DNA of 64,000 bases from NCBI GenBank assembly GCA_900313615.1, contig OMRP01000002.1:124001-188000 (forward strand), in the 5' to 3' direction. Shown here piece after piece: positions 25,835-34,400 of the stretch; position 1 is the first letter of the stretch; each line of letters opens with the position of its first letter. A program made the position numbers and the translations under genes. The DNA is from an uncultured Prevotellaceae bacterium. GTDB taxonomy: Bacteria; Bacteroidota; Bacteroidia; Bacteroidales; Bacteroidaceae. Under the pieces are notes generated by a model. That model saw nothing but the letters and a program-made list of their open reading frames with translations. It made no database searches and had not been told where the DNA came from.

Positions 25835-26554
25835 ATGGCCAACATCATCACCCGGAACATCCCCAACGCCATCACCTGTTGCAACCTCATCTCGGGATGC
25901 ATCGCCACGGCCTATGCCTTTGAGGCCAACTATCCTGCGGCCCTGTCATTCATCATCCTCGGTGCCATCTTCGATTTCTTCGATGGCATGACCGCGCGCC
26001 TTCTCCATGTGCAGTCGCCCATTGGCAAGGAACTCGACTCATTGGCCGACGTGGTGACCTTCGGTGTGGCGCCATCCACCATGGTGTTTATCCTGCTCCA
26101 TACGACAGCCTATCCCGCTGCCTTCGAGCCCATCCAACGGTTCATACCTTATTTCGCCTTCGTCATGGCGGCCTTCTCCGCCTTGCGTCTGGCCCATTTC
26201 AATATCGACGAGCGTCAGCACTCCTCGTTCATCGGTCTGCCCACACCAGCCAACGCCCTGTTCTGGGGCTCGCTCATCGTGGGAGCCGAATCGTTCATCC
26301 TTAGCCTTTCTTACGCTTGGATCATCATTCTGTTGCTGGTATGCCTGAGTTGTTGGCTGCTGGTGTCGAGCATCCGTATGTTCGCGCTGAAATTCAAGCA
26401 ATGGGGTTGGCACACAAACCAGGTGAAATATATTTTTGTGCTGACATGCATCCCGATGTTGGCGATCTTCGGTGTGACGGGCATCGCCATCATCATCGCA
26501 TGGTACATCATTCTCTCCGCCCTCACCTCCTCCAAAACAGCCGCTGAAGAATGA
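25835..26554 (+). CDS. pssA: CDP-diacylglycerol-serine O-phosphatidyltransferase
   Basis: This 239-residue inner-membrane enzyme makes phosphatidylserine from CDP-diacylglycerol and serine. The CDP-alcohol phosphatidyltransferase signature DGx2ARx8Gx3Dx3D is complete, running from DGMTARLLH to GKELDSLAD at about residues 47-69. Several membrane segments follow. The frame is open from 25676 inside psd, but homology begins at the ATG 1 bp after the psd stop. It is followed by a 4-bp ATGA overlap with a small gene. Confidence 0.94.
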   Translation: MANIITRNIPNAITCCNLISGCIATAYAFEANYPAALSFIILGAIFDFFDGMTARLLHVQSPIGKELDSLADVVTFGVAPSTMVFILLHTTAYPAAFEPIQRFIPYFAFVMAAFSALRLAHFNIDERQHSSFIGLPTPANALFWGSLIVGAESFILSLSYAWIIILLLVCLSCWLLVSSIRMFALKFKQWGWHTNQVKYIFVLTCIPMLAIFGVTGIAIIIAWYIILSALTSSKTAAEE

Positions 26555-26805
26555 TTAAGTTCTTTTTCTCCATCATCGCCATCGTCTTTTTTCTCGTTCT
26601 GGCGATTGTCCTCTATTTCGTATGGCTGGTTCGCAAGACGAAGAGCCAGATTGACGAGGCTGGCAAGCGCTTTGAGCGTGAGCAGCGCCGTCAGCAACAA
26701 CGTGCCGACAGCGGCGTTCATATGGAGGGCACTGGACAGAAGAAAAACAACCAGAAAATTTTTGGCGACGACGAGGGGGAATATGTAGAGTTTGAGGAGG
26801 AATGA
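26551..26805 (+). CDS. DUF4834-like small membrane protein
   Basis: This 84-residue protein has one N-terminal membrane helix (IAIVFFLVLAIVLYFVWLV), then a basic/acidic helix (KSQIDEAGKRFEREQRRQQQ) and an acidic tail ending in EYVEFEEE. This matches the pattern of the small DUF4834 family of Bacteroidetes. It is translationally coupled to pssA through ATGA, which suggests a role linked to phospholipid synthesis, but no function is established. A GC repeat follows 5 bp after its stop. Confidence 0.75.
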   Translation: MIKFFFSIIAIVFFLVLAIVLYFVWLVRKTKSQIDEAGKRFEREQRRQQQRADSGVHMEGTGQKKNNQKIFGDDEGEYVEFEEE

Positions 26806-26810
26806 TACCC

Positions 26811-26877
26811 ACCCCCGGCCCCTCCCCAAGGGAGGGGAGAAGAAGCCCCTCCCCTGCCCTCCCGAAGGGAGGGTCAG
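26811..26877. repeat. GC-rich dispersed repeat (module B), tandem pair
   Basis: Two palindromic units (core CCCCAAGGGAGGGGAG and CCCTCCCGAAGGGAGGG) are joined by AAGAAGCCCCTCCCC. The arrangement is almost identical to that at 31103-31168. It may double as a terminator for the psd operon. Confidence 0.78.
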
Positions 26878-26878
26878 G

Positions 26879-26936
26879 ATTCGCATATTCGTAAATTCGG
26901 GATAAAACTATTACTGCGAGTACTCGAGACCGCTGG
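26879..26936 (+). repeat. 58-bp direct repeat, copy 1
   Basis: A 58-bp sequence beginning ATTCGCATATTCG and ending CGAGACCGCTGG recurs at 31367-31424 with two mismatches and the same orientation. The two copies flank exactly the three minus-strand genes at 26972-30959, and each copy is preceded by GC repeats. Confidence 0.85.
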
Positions 26937-26971
26937 TTCGTGGAATTTGTGTTCGCTGTTCACAATAAATG

Positions 26972-27709
26972 TTATGCCGCTTTTTTCCTGTTGAGAACAA
27001 GGGCGAGGAGGATGGCGAGGAGGAGGATGGGGAGTCCCAATAAGATGCTCCATTTAACACCTGCCATGCTGAGACCTACCGCCACGGTGAAACCGACGGT
27101 CATGCCCGTGAGCATACGCGTGATGGTGATGAACCGGGGCACCCGACCTTTGGTTATCGAGTTGGCAAAGCTGAACAGCAGACCGAAGAGGAAACCACCC
27201 TGGTTGCCGATGTTCTGTAGGAGAAGAACGACGGCTGCCACACCCACAAAAGCGTTAATCTGGACGTGTGAGATATTCATGAATGAATAGAGCAGCAGCG
27301 CCGCACCCATGCCACCGAGGAAAGGAGCGATGCCACGCACCACCTGTTCACCCATGTTCGAGAACATTCCTTTGATGCCACCTGCCACACCCACAAAAGG
27401 CAGCTTTTTCTGGAAGAGCGGCAGTATGGCGCTGTTGATGAAGACAGCCACCACCACCTTGCCGACGATACCACCGGCAGCACCCAACGCACCGCCAAAC
27501 AGTCCACCCTCGGCAAACGACAGGAAACTGACCACCTTTGCCCAGCCAGGCAGTTCGGTAGTTGACGACAGATAGCCGATGACCAGCCATATAGCGCCCA
27601 GCACCAAGGTGGGCAACAGCATCATGGGATGTTTGAACACCTCTAATCCCTGATGCATACATTTCTTCAGATAGGCACCTACCCCTAATCTTTCTTCCTG
27701 CATGGTCAT
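26972..27709 (-). CDS. polytopic membrane protein of the GYF unit
   Basis: This 245-residue membrane protein has an amphipathic N-terminus (GAYLKKCMHQGLEVFKHPMM) followed by about five or six hydrophobic, Gly/Ala-rich segments and a basic end (LNRKKAA). No transporter signature is visible and the family is not recognised. It is the third gene of a minus-strand unit, 9 bp after the GYF_2 gene, so the two products probably act together. The start could be at the third residue (MQEERL). Confidence 0.65.
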   Translation of the reverse strand: MTMQEERLGVGAYLKKCMHQGLEVFKHPMMLLPTLVLGAIWLVIGYLSSTTELPGWAKVVSFLSFAEGGLFGGALGAAGGIVGKVVVAVFINSAILPLFQKKLPFVGVAGGIKGMFSNMGEQVVRGIAPFLGGMGAALLLYSFMNISHVQINAFVGVAAVVLLLQNIGNQGGFLFGLLFSFANSITKGRVPRFITITRMLTGMTVGFTVAVGLSMAGVKWSILLGLPILLLAILLALVLNRKKAA

Positions 27710-27718
27710 AAGCGTTTA

Positions 27719-28429
27719 TTAGTTGTTAGGAGCATTGGGATCGTTTGGATAGCCAGATGGCTGCTGCGGGTAAAGGGGAGGAAGAGGAGGCACGGTGGGC
27801 TGTACGAGTCCCAAGGCTATTGGCAATTCTTCCAGTTGTCCGACCATCTTCCACTGCTCCATGCCCTCCGTCCACACGTAGGTCTCGAGGGTTAGACTCA
27901 TCGTTCTCATCTCATCAACACTGAATGGTCCTTCGTACTTATCACCGAAAAGGACCAAGTATTTAGGAAGGGCCTGTGCCGGTGGCTGTGGCTGTGCCTG
28001 TTGTTGCCGTTGTTGTTCAGCCAGTCCCTCCTCCACGGCTTTGTCCACCGCCTCACGCGCAGCCGCTTGCAATTGCAACTTTTCGCCCATTTCCTCCAAC
28101 AGTCGTTCACGTTCCTCACAGGGTTCCATAGGGATGAAAATCCATTCCGTGAGATATTCCAATCCAGCGCTCAAGCCTATCGCGCCCTCACTTGTTACCA
28201 TATAGAACTGGTACTCATCGAGCGGGTCTTCCTCGTCACGTTTCTTTGCGAATTCAAACAGATCCACAAAAGTGAAGGCATCGTTCGTGCCCATAAGCCG
28301 CCATACCATGGTGCTCTGCATGGCCACGGCCAATGCCTGAACAAGGAAGTGGTAGTGACCAGTGAATAACGCCTCGTTGGTATATTCCTGATATTTTTTA
28401 TCTCTTTCTTCTTTTGTCAGTGCTTCCAT
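27719..28429 (-). CDS. GYF_2-domain protein
   Basis: This 236-residue protein is without a signal peptide. The N-terminal half is helical and acidic (LDEYQFYMVTSEGAIGLSAG near 75-95). A Gln/Ala-rich helix follows (about 135-165). Residues about 168-215 (KYLVLFGDKYEGPFSVDEM, then VWTEGMEQWKMVGQL) match the GYF_2 (DUF4339) domain, whose hallmark is a GP-sensing loop and a W-x-x-G-M-x-x-W segment. The C-terminus is Pro-rich. GYF_2 domains are thought to bind proline-rich peptides. It sits between a membrane protein and an exported protein in one transcription unit. Confidence 0.75.
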   Translation of the reverse strand: MEALTKEERDKKYQEYTNEALFTGHYHFLVQALAVAMQSTMVWRLMGTNDAFTFVDLFEFAKKRDEEDPLDEYQFYMVTSEGAIGLSAGLEYLTEWIFIPMEPCEERERLLEEMGEKLQLQAAAREAVDKAVEEGLAEQQRQQQAQPQPPAQALPKYLVLFGDKYEGPFSVDEMRTMSLTLETYVWTEGMEQWKMVGQLEELPIALGLVQPTVPPLPPLYPQQPSGYPNDPNAPNN

Positions 28430-28454
28430 ATTCTTATTCTTATTTTGTTTTTAC

Positions 28455-30959
28455 CTATTTATTTTTTGATTTAAGGGCATCGGCTGCCATCTGTGCGGCT
28501 TTGGGTTTCAAACCCACAAACTCCTTCAATCCATTATTGGCAGCCTTGAACCCACCTAAATGACCCGTGCTCTTTGTAATCAATGGTGAGAAGAACTTCG
28601 TCATGGTGTATTCGCCATTAAACACATAAGGGCATAGAGGGATATGTCCCGTCTGACCTACGCGAGAAGCATTGAAGAACTGTCCCACCTTATTATTCGT
28701 GCCAAGCGAGCCGAGCGCTTTGCTTAACAGCTTATTGCCACCGTATGCCATGGATTTCTCTACGAAGCCATCCAGCATGGCTTGCTTCAATTCATCCATG
28801 GTTACTTTCCGTCCCTCATCCTTCGCTTTCAACGCGACAGTAGCGGCCCTCGATACAGACTCCGGAGCAGTAAAAATAAGGAATTCCTTGACAATAAGCT
28901 TTGCACCGGTACTGGCGCCTCCCAGTTTCGCAAGCTCACCAGCATGATTCTGTACGGCGGCTATCAAACCTTTTCCTGCACCAACTCTTATATGCAGGTG
29001 CATATCCGCCAGACTCATTCTTTTATCAGTAAAAGTATACTGAGCCTGAATCTCCGCTGCTGCCACAGCCATACCTTTGGTTAAAGCATAACCATCGTAG
29101 ATATATGCCCCTCCAGGTACGCACTTACCCAAAGCGTAAAGTACGGTGTCACAAGCTCCATCAGCAAACACCATCAAACTCTCGGCGACTGCCAAGGCTT
29201 TGTCAATCTTCATCTGGGCAGCGGCGTTCTTGAGTTCGATATTCTGTTGTTCCATAATGACTGATTTCCTTTCAGCGAGCACTTTCATAACATTGCTGCC
29301 GTCGCCCAAGGACACCATGTCGTACTTCTTCGCCAACTCAGACATTCTCAGTGAGATTCTCAACTCTTCATCGTTCTTTGCCTTTTCTTTACGATATTGT
29401 ATCATCTCGTCGCTGTAGCCACGGTCCTTGTCGCGTATGGCCTGCTGTTGCCACATTACACTTTGAACCATCTTGTCGCGAACGCCCTTCAGGGCCGTCT
29501 TCAACAGTTCGCCCCTGTTCTCTTTCTTATATTCCAGACGTCGGCCTATTTCATCCGGTGTCCAGTCCTGTCCGGTATTAAGGTTCTTCCATGTGTCGTC
29601 GCCATTGTTGGTATAGATGACCTCCTCCCCTGTCACCGGGTCGAGCACTGTGATGTCGCCGTAAATATCCTGCTTGACATATTCGTTGCACAGTTCGGGG
29701 TACAGTGTTGACTTGAAGATGGAGGGGTCGTCCTCAGCAGGTGGGTTGCCATCGCCACTCTCCTCCGGTTTTTCACTCGTCTCTTCTTCCTCCTCCTTGC
29801 GTTTCGGTTCCATGCCATCCATTTCGGAGCCCTCGGGAGAATCCATCGGTGGGAAATCCCCTCCGCTACTGGCATTGATAATGGTTTCCGTCATGTTGGC
29901 GGCAATCTGCGCGCCCGTTCCTCCCACGAAGCCCGCTAGCGTACCGCCCACCAAGATAGCCCCGACGGTGGAGATGACATTGATGACCACCGCCGTCTTC
30001 TCGTCGGTGCGCTCACCCAGTCCCAGCGGGTCGCCATCGCCCCGAAGCCACGAACGGAGGTCGTCAACATAATCTTTGAGTTCTTGCTTGTCGGTAGCAG
30101 TAAGAGGAACGACGGCTTCGCCATCATCCTCCACCATTATTTCCTCAACCATAAAATAGACACGCGGCCAAGCATGGTTGCTCATCTTTTCCTTTTCATC
30201 CGCTGTGAGGTCTTCAGAAGAAGCCCTGGCCGCTTCCTCCCGTGCCGAGACACCGAGCATGACGAGCAGATAGCGTCCACCATTGAAATAGATGAATTTT
30301 CCCAGACGGGGGTCAACGCCTGCTGATTTAGTGAGCGTGTTACTTCCCTTACCGTTGCCTTCCGAAGATTGTTCTTTTTCAGACACTTTCGCCGAGAGCG
30401 CATAGTTGAGTCCCACCCCACCTCCTGAAACGTCAAGATGGAGGCCGGTGATGCTGATTCTCACTTCGCTTCTGCCTCTGTCGGTATAAGTCTCACCGTC
30501 ATACGTTTCTGTAATCTGATAACCATAGGAGAAACTGTAATTGCGGCTCACCCCCTCATCGACATAAATACAGAAAGCCGACTCATTCAGTGGAACACCC
30601 TCAATGCCATAAGAATCCTGATAGTCGATGTTGCCCGACACGAAATCATCGTATCCTATGTTGAGGTATTTTCTTACCCTCGCGGCTCCCGCAATAGGTT
30701 TCAGTCGCAAGCCATACACTTTCTTGCCTTTCTGCTTAATGACTTTACTGATGTCGATGTCGCCCTGGTCGTAGTCGCGTTGCAGGTCATTGCCACTGAT
30801 ATCCTGTAGTTCAAAATATTCCACGGGATCGACCCATTTGGTGCCCTGCTCGCCCTCACGCTGGTCGCCATCGGCCCACGCCATCATGGCTACGGCCAAC
30901 ATAGCGGTGAGTGCCATGAACCGGCATTTCAACTTGTTTTTCCTATCTGTCATCGTCAA
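28455..30959 (-). CDS. large exported protein of unknown function
   Basis: This is an 834-residue protein whose family is not recognised. A signal peptide (FMALTAMLAVAMMAWA) is followed by a beta-rich N-terminal region (about 45-250) and a Gly/Ala-rich hydrophobic segment near 323-355 (STVGAILVGGTLAGFVGGTG). Next comes a Glu/Lys/Pro-rich linker (about 375-410) and a long charged helical region (about 470-600). The C-terminal helical half has Ala/Gly-rich segments (KCVPGGAYIYDGYALTKGMA) like those preceding toxin domains in polymorphic toxins, although no toxin motif is seen. It is first in the unit, 25 bp before the GYF_2 gene. Confidence 0.7.
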   Translation of the reverse strand: MTMTDRKNKLKCRFMALTAMLAVAMMAWADGDQREGEQGTKWVDPVEYFELQDISGNDLQRDYDQGDIDISKVIKQKGKKVYGLRLKPIAGAARVRKYLNIGYDDFVSGNIDYQDSYGIEGVPLNESAFCIYVDEGVSRNYSFSYGYQITETYDGETYTDRGRSEVRISITGLHLDVSGGGVGLNYALSAKVSEKEQSSEGNGKGSNTLTKSAGVDPRLGKFIYFNGGRYLLVMLGVSAREEAARASSEDLTADEKEKMSNHAWPRVYFMVEEIMVEDDGEAVVPLTATDKQELKDYVDDLRSWLRGDGDPLGLGERTDEKTAVVINVISTVGAILVGGTLAGFVGGTGAQIAANMTETIINASSGGDFPPMDSPEGSEMDGMEPKRKEEEEETSEKPEESGDGNPPAEDDPSIFKSTLYPELCNEYVKQDIYGDITVLDPVTGEEVIYTNNGDDTWKNLNTGQDWTPDEIGRRLEYKKENRGELLKTALKGVRDKMVQSVMWQQQAIRDKDRGYSDEMIQYRKEKAKNDEELRISLRMSELAKKYDMVSLGDGSNVMKVLAERKSVIMEQQNIELKNAAAQMKIDKALAVAESLMVFADGACDTVLYALGKCVPGGAYIYDGYALTKGMAVAAAEIQAQYTFTDKRMSLADMHLHIRVGAGKGLIAAVQNHAGELAKLGGASTGAKLIVKEFLIFTAPESVSRAATVALKAKDEGRKVTMDELKQAMLDGFVEKSMAYGGNKLLSKALGSLGTNNKVGQFFNASRVGQTGHIPLCPYVFNGEYTMTKFFSPLITKSTGHLGGFKAANNGLKEFVGLKPKAAQMAADALKSKNK

Positions 30960-30997
30960 AAAGTCTTATGTGAGAATTAGTTTTTAGGTTCTGAATG

Positions 30998-31005
30998 CAA
31001 AAGTA
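30998..31005 (-). promoter_or_regulatory. possible -7 element of the GYF unit
   Basis: TACTTTTG on the minus strand fits TAnnTTTG and lies 38 bp before the start of the 834-residue gene. No -33 TTG is seen at the expected distance in the A/T-rich sequence upstream. Confidence 0.4.
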
Positions 31006-31059
31006 ATAAAAAATTAAAAAATTTAAAAATTAAAAGATTAGAAAATTACTGAGGGGCAA

Positions 31060-31366
31060 GGGAATACCCACCCTGGCCCTCCCAAAGGGACACTGAAACC
31101 CACCCCCGGCCCCTCCCCAAGGGAGGGGAGAAGAAGCCCCTCCCCTGCCCTCCCGAGGGAGGGGAGAGACTAAAGGACACTGATAATACGAGATTGGACT
31201 GATTTATTGAGGAACAAGGGGCAAGGAGCAAGGAGCAAGGGGCAAGAGAATAGCATGTGGCGGATTTCTTTTTTACGTGAATTGCCACAAATTGGCCGCA
31301 AATTATCATGAATAAACACGAAAAAGGTTATCCCGAATGAGAGAATGGGAGAATGGGAGGGGAAGT
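31060..31366. repeat. composite dispersed repeat (modules B, C, A, D)
   Basis: The gap contains, in order, two to three GC palindromes (31062-31168), a GGACACTGATAATACGAGATT module (31175-31195), an AAGGGGCAAGGAGCAAGG purine tract, and an ACGTGAATTGCCACAAATT module near 31275. It ends in GAGAATG repeats. The same modules recur beyond 44.9 kb, so this gap holds repeats rather than a gene. Confidence 0.85.
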
Positions 31367-31424
31367 ATTCGCATATTCGTAAATTCGGGATAGAACTATT
31401 ACTGTGAGTACTCGAGACCGCTGG
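31367..31424 (+). repeat. 58-bp direct repeat, copy 2
   Basis: This is the second copy of the 26879-26936 repeat, with 56 of 58 bases identical by direct comparison. It lies 11 bp before the stop of the helicase gene on the opposite strand. Confidence 0.85.
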
Positions 31425-31435
31425 AGAGGGGGCTT

Positions 31436-34400
31436 TTATTTGCTGAGCCAGACTTCGTGGTGGAGGTAGGAAGAAGAGTCTTCTTTGATGATGGTGACGG
31501 TGTTTGCGAGGAGAGTCTTGAATACTTTGTAGGGGTTGATGGAAGCGTCGTTGATAGCATGCTGGATGAAGAAGGCATATTTGTTCAAGGGATGGCGTTC
31601 CATCACCGAGAGGATGGTGGACGCCAGCCGTTCCGCCTCGCGTGCCGAGATGCTGCTGAACACCTGCGAGAAATTGAACACCACGAGCGACGGCACCTCC
31701 GACACCGTCTTCCAATAGTCGTCCGTCACCCCGTCCATGGAAGAGAGGAGTCGGAAACGCAGTCGGTCGGCGAAGACACCGTTGAGGAACCGCTCCGCCA
31801 TCGTCCTCATCGCCGCCGAGGAGTCGATGCCCGTGTATAACATGTCAGGCGCCATGCCTTGGAAACGCTCCGCGAACGCCAGTCCACCCGTCGCCGGTCC
31901 ACAGCCGAAGTCGATGAGTTGCACCCTGCCATTACACGCGTCGATGAGCGACGCCATCCATTCGCCGAGAGCGGAAAACATTGTTGCGGAACCCTGATAA
32001 TACATCCGCATGAAATAATGGCAATACAGCAGCACCTGTTCTTCAGGCGACAGCACCGCGCCATACGCCTGGACAGGAACGCTGAAGTCCACCCTGCCAT
32101 ACCCTATCGCCTCCATGTTCGCCGACATGTCACGTCCAAAAATGATGTCCGGCGCTTTGCTGCGTCCATCTCTCAGTACAGGCTCCGTCACCAGTTCCTG
32201 GAAAGTCCTCAGGAACGTGTCGCTGAGAGCGAACGGCACCACACTCATGTCCATGGCCTTGCTCTCCATGTCAGGCACCACGAAACGGCCCTGCACGAAG
32301 TCCGCCAACGGCACGTTGAAATAGCCATGTCGGCTCCTCACATATTCCATCAGTTTATAGAACGTGAAGTTGTTCGCCAGCAGGTTGGCGTTGCCCACGA
32401 GGATGAGGTGCTCCCTCGCCCTTGTCATGGCCACGTTCAGTTTGCGGTCGATGACACAGCCATCCTCCTCGAACACGTTGCCCGCGAGGAAATCAAGTTG
32501 GTAATACTGTTGTATGGTGAATCCATAGACGATATAGTCACGTTGGCTGCCTTGGTACCGTTCCACCGTGTCGATGGTGATGTCGCGCAGCGGTGCTATG
32601 CCACTCTGTTCCAGCATCCTCCTCACCTCCGCTATCTGGTTGCGGTACGGCACGATGACCCCCACCGTCTGCGTGGTCGAGAAATGGTCCCTCTCACGTC
32701 CGTATATCCGCAGCACGATGGCCGCGATGGCCTGCGCCTCGTTTCTGTTCACCTTGTCCGACGGACTGTGCCGTGGCGGTTGCACCGTCACGAACGCCAC
32801 CCGTCGCGTCGCCAGCATATCGTCGATGCCATGCCCCGCCCCACCCTTCGGCGGCAAGTCCTTGCATTGGTGCGGACACGGCACCACCTGCAGTCTGTTG
32901 CCATAGAAAGCGTAGTTCGGGAAGCGTGCAATGTCGGGGTGCATACGCCCCTGTTTTGTCAGCATACCCACCACATCGCCGTTACCACGGTAGCGGCGCA
33001 GCAGACGTTCGAAGAGTGACAGTCGGCAGTTCGTCAAGCAGATGTCGTTGAGGATGGGCTCCACCACCCTCGACTCCTCCTCGCTTTGTTGCACCACCGC
33101 CGGCAGTTGCTTGTGGTCGCCGATGAGCACTATTTTGCGTATGGCGCAGCCGCCGTCGCTTCCCCTTGCACTGAGCAGTCCCAGCAGGTTAGGCTCGAGT
33201 ATTTGCGACGCCTCGTCGATGATGGCCAAAGAGAACTGTTTGATGTTGAAGATCGCAATGTTTGAGTTATACGACGAAGTAGTGCCCACGAACACCCTTG
33301 TGTTCGCCACCAGCCGTTTCAGTTCATTCACGCTGCCACACACCTTCGCCCTTTCGTCGAACATCGCATGGCGATATGCCGGTTCACACGACACCCGGCT
33401 GCCCACGCGTATGTAGTCCATCCGTTCCTCCTCCAGTTTGCTGCATATCTCGTCCACGGCACGGTTGGTGTACGACAGCAGCAGCACGTTCGTCCCCGGA
33501 GTCATCAGCTCCTCCTTCAGCGTGTTCATCAGTCCGTACGATGTCTTTCCCGTTCCCGGCGGTCCGATGATGATGAAGAGGTCGCGCGCCCTTTTCGCCC
33601 GCAGCATCATGTCGTTGAACTCTCCGTAGTCGCCACACAGGGTGACGCCGTCGTCATATTCCGGTTCACGTTGCAGGAGCAGCAAGTCACGCCGCTCCTT
33701 CGGTGCCGAGAGGAAAGCCTGAATACCCTTGTACGACGCGCTGTATGCCGACTCCATGAAGTCATGTTCAATCGCCCATTTCATCACCCCTTGGTGCCAG
33801 AACACGTTGGCGTTCACCTGTTGCGCATTGAGTCCCATCACGATTTGCTTTTCGTCGATTTTCTCCAAGGTGCCACGGAACACCATTGTCTTTCGCGCGT
33901 CCGGTTCCGTTCCTTCCGCATAGGGGTAGAGCACCACGATGTCGCCGATACGGAAGTTGGATATGTCGTTGTCTGGGCGGTCGGTGGCGAAGCGCAGCAT
34001 CACATGGTCTACCCTTCCCCCCTCCACCTCCGACGGGCTCACCAAATCGAGGTCGCAGTAGATGTTTCCCGCCAGCATTTTTTCCTCCAGCGAGCTGTGC
34101 CATATCTCCGCGAATCCCGCATCCTGTTTCGTCTGGTTGCCCACTTTCGACATCAGGTGTTCCGTCTCGATGAAGGTCAGGAACCGCAGGTAATAAGCAC
34201 GTTCCAGGGGTGTCGCCTTTTGTATCGGTGTCAGCAGCGCCTCCAGTTCAGGTTTTTTAAATTGCAGCCAGAAACTTTCTCTGATAGCCTCCGTTTTCAG
34301 CATGTCGGGCGTCAACCGCATCAGTATGTCCAGTCCCCCGTGTGTGTAGCCAAACTCATGAGCCACCACCTCGTTTCTTATTTTTATCGCCTCGAACATC

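Noticed and set aside
31046-31309. Short proline/leucine-rich frames in the repeat gaps (also near 50752, 54860, 55219 and 62094)
   Set aside because: They are translations of GC palindromes and A tracts that recur in many gaps and have no coding character.
26879-31424. Insertion sequence or transposon
   Set aside because: Direct repeats flank the block, but no transposase or recombinase is encoded in it and no terminal inverted repeats were seen.
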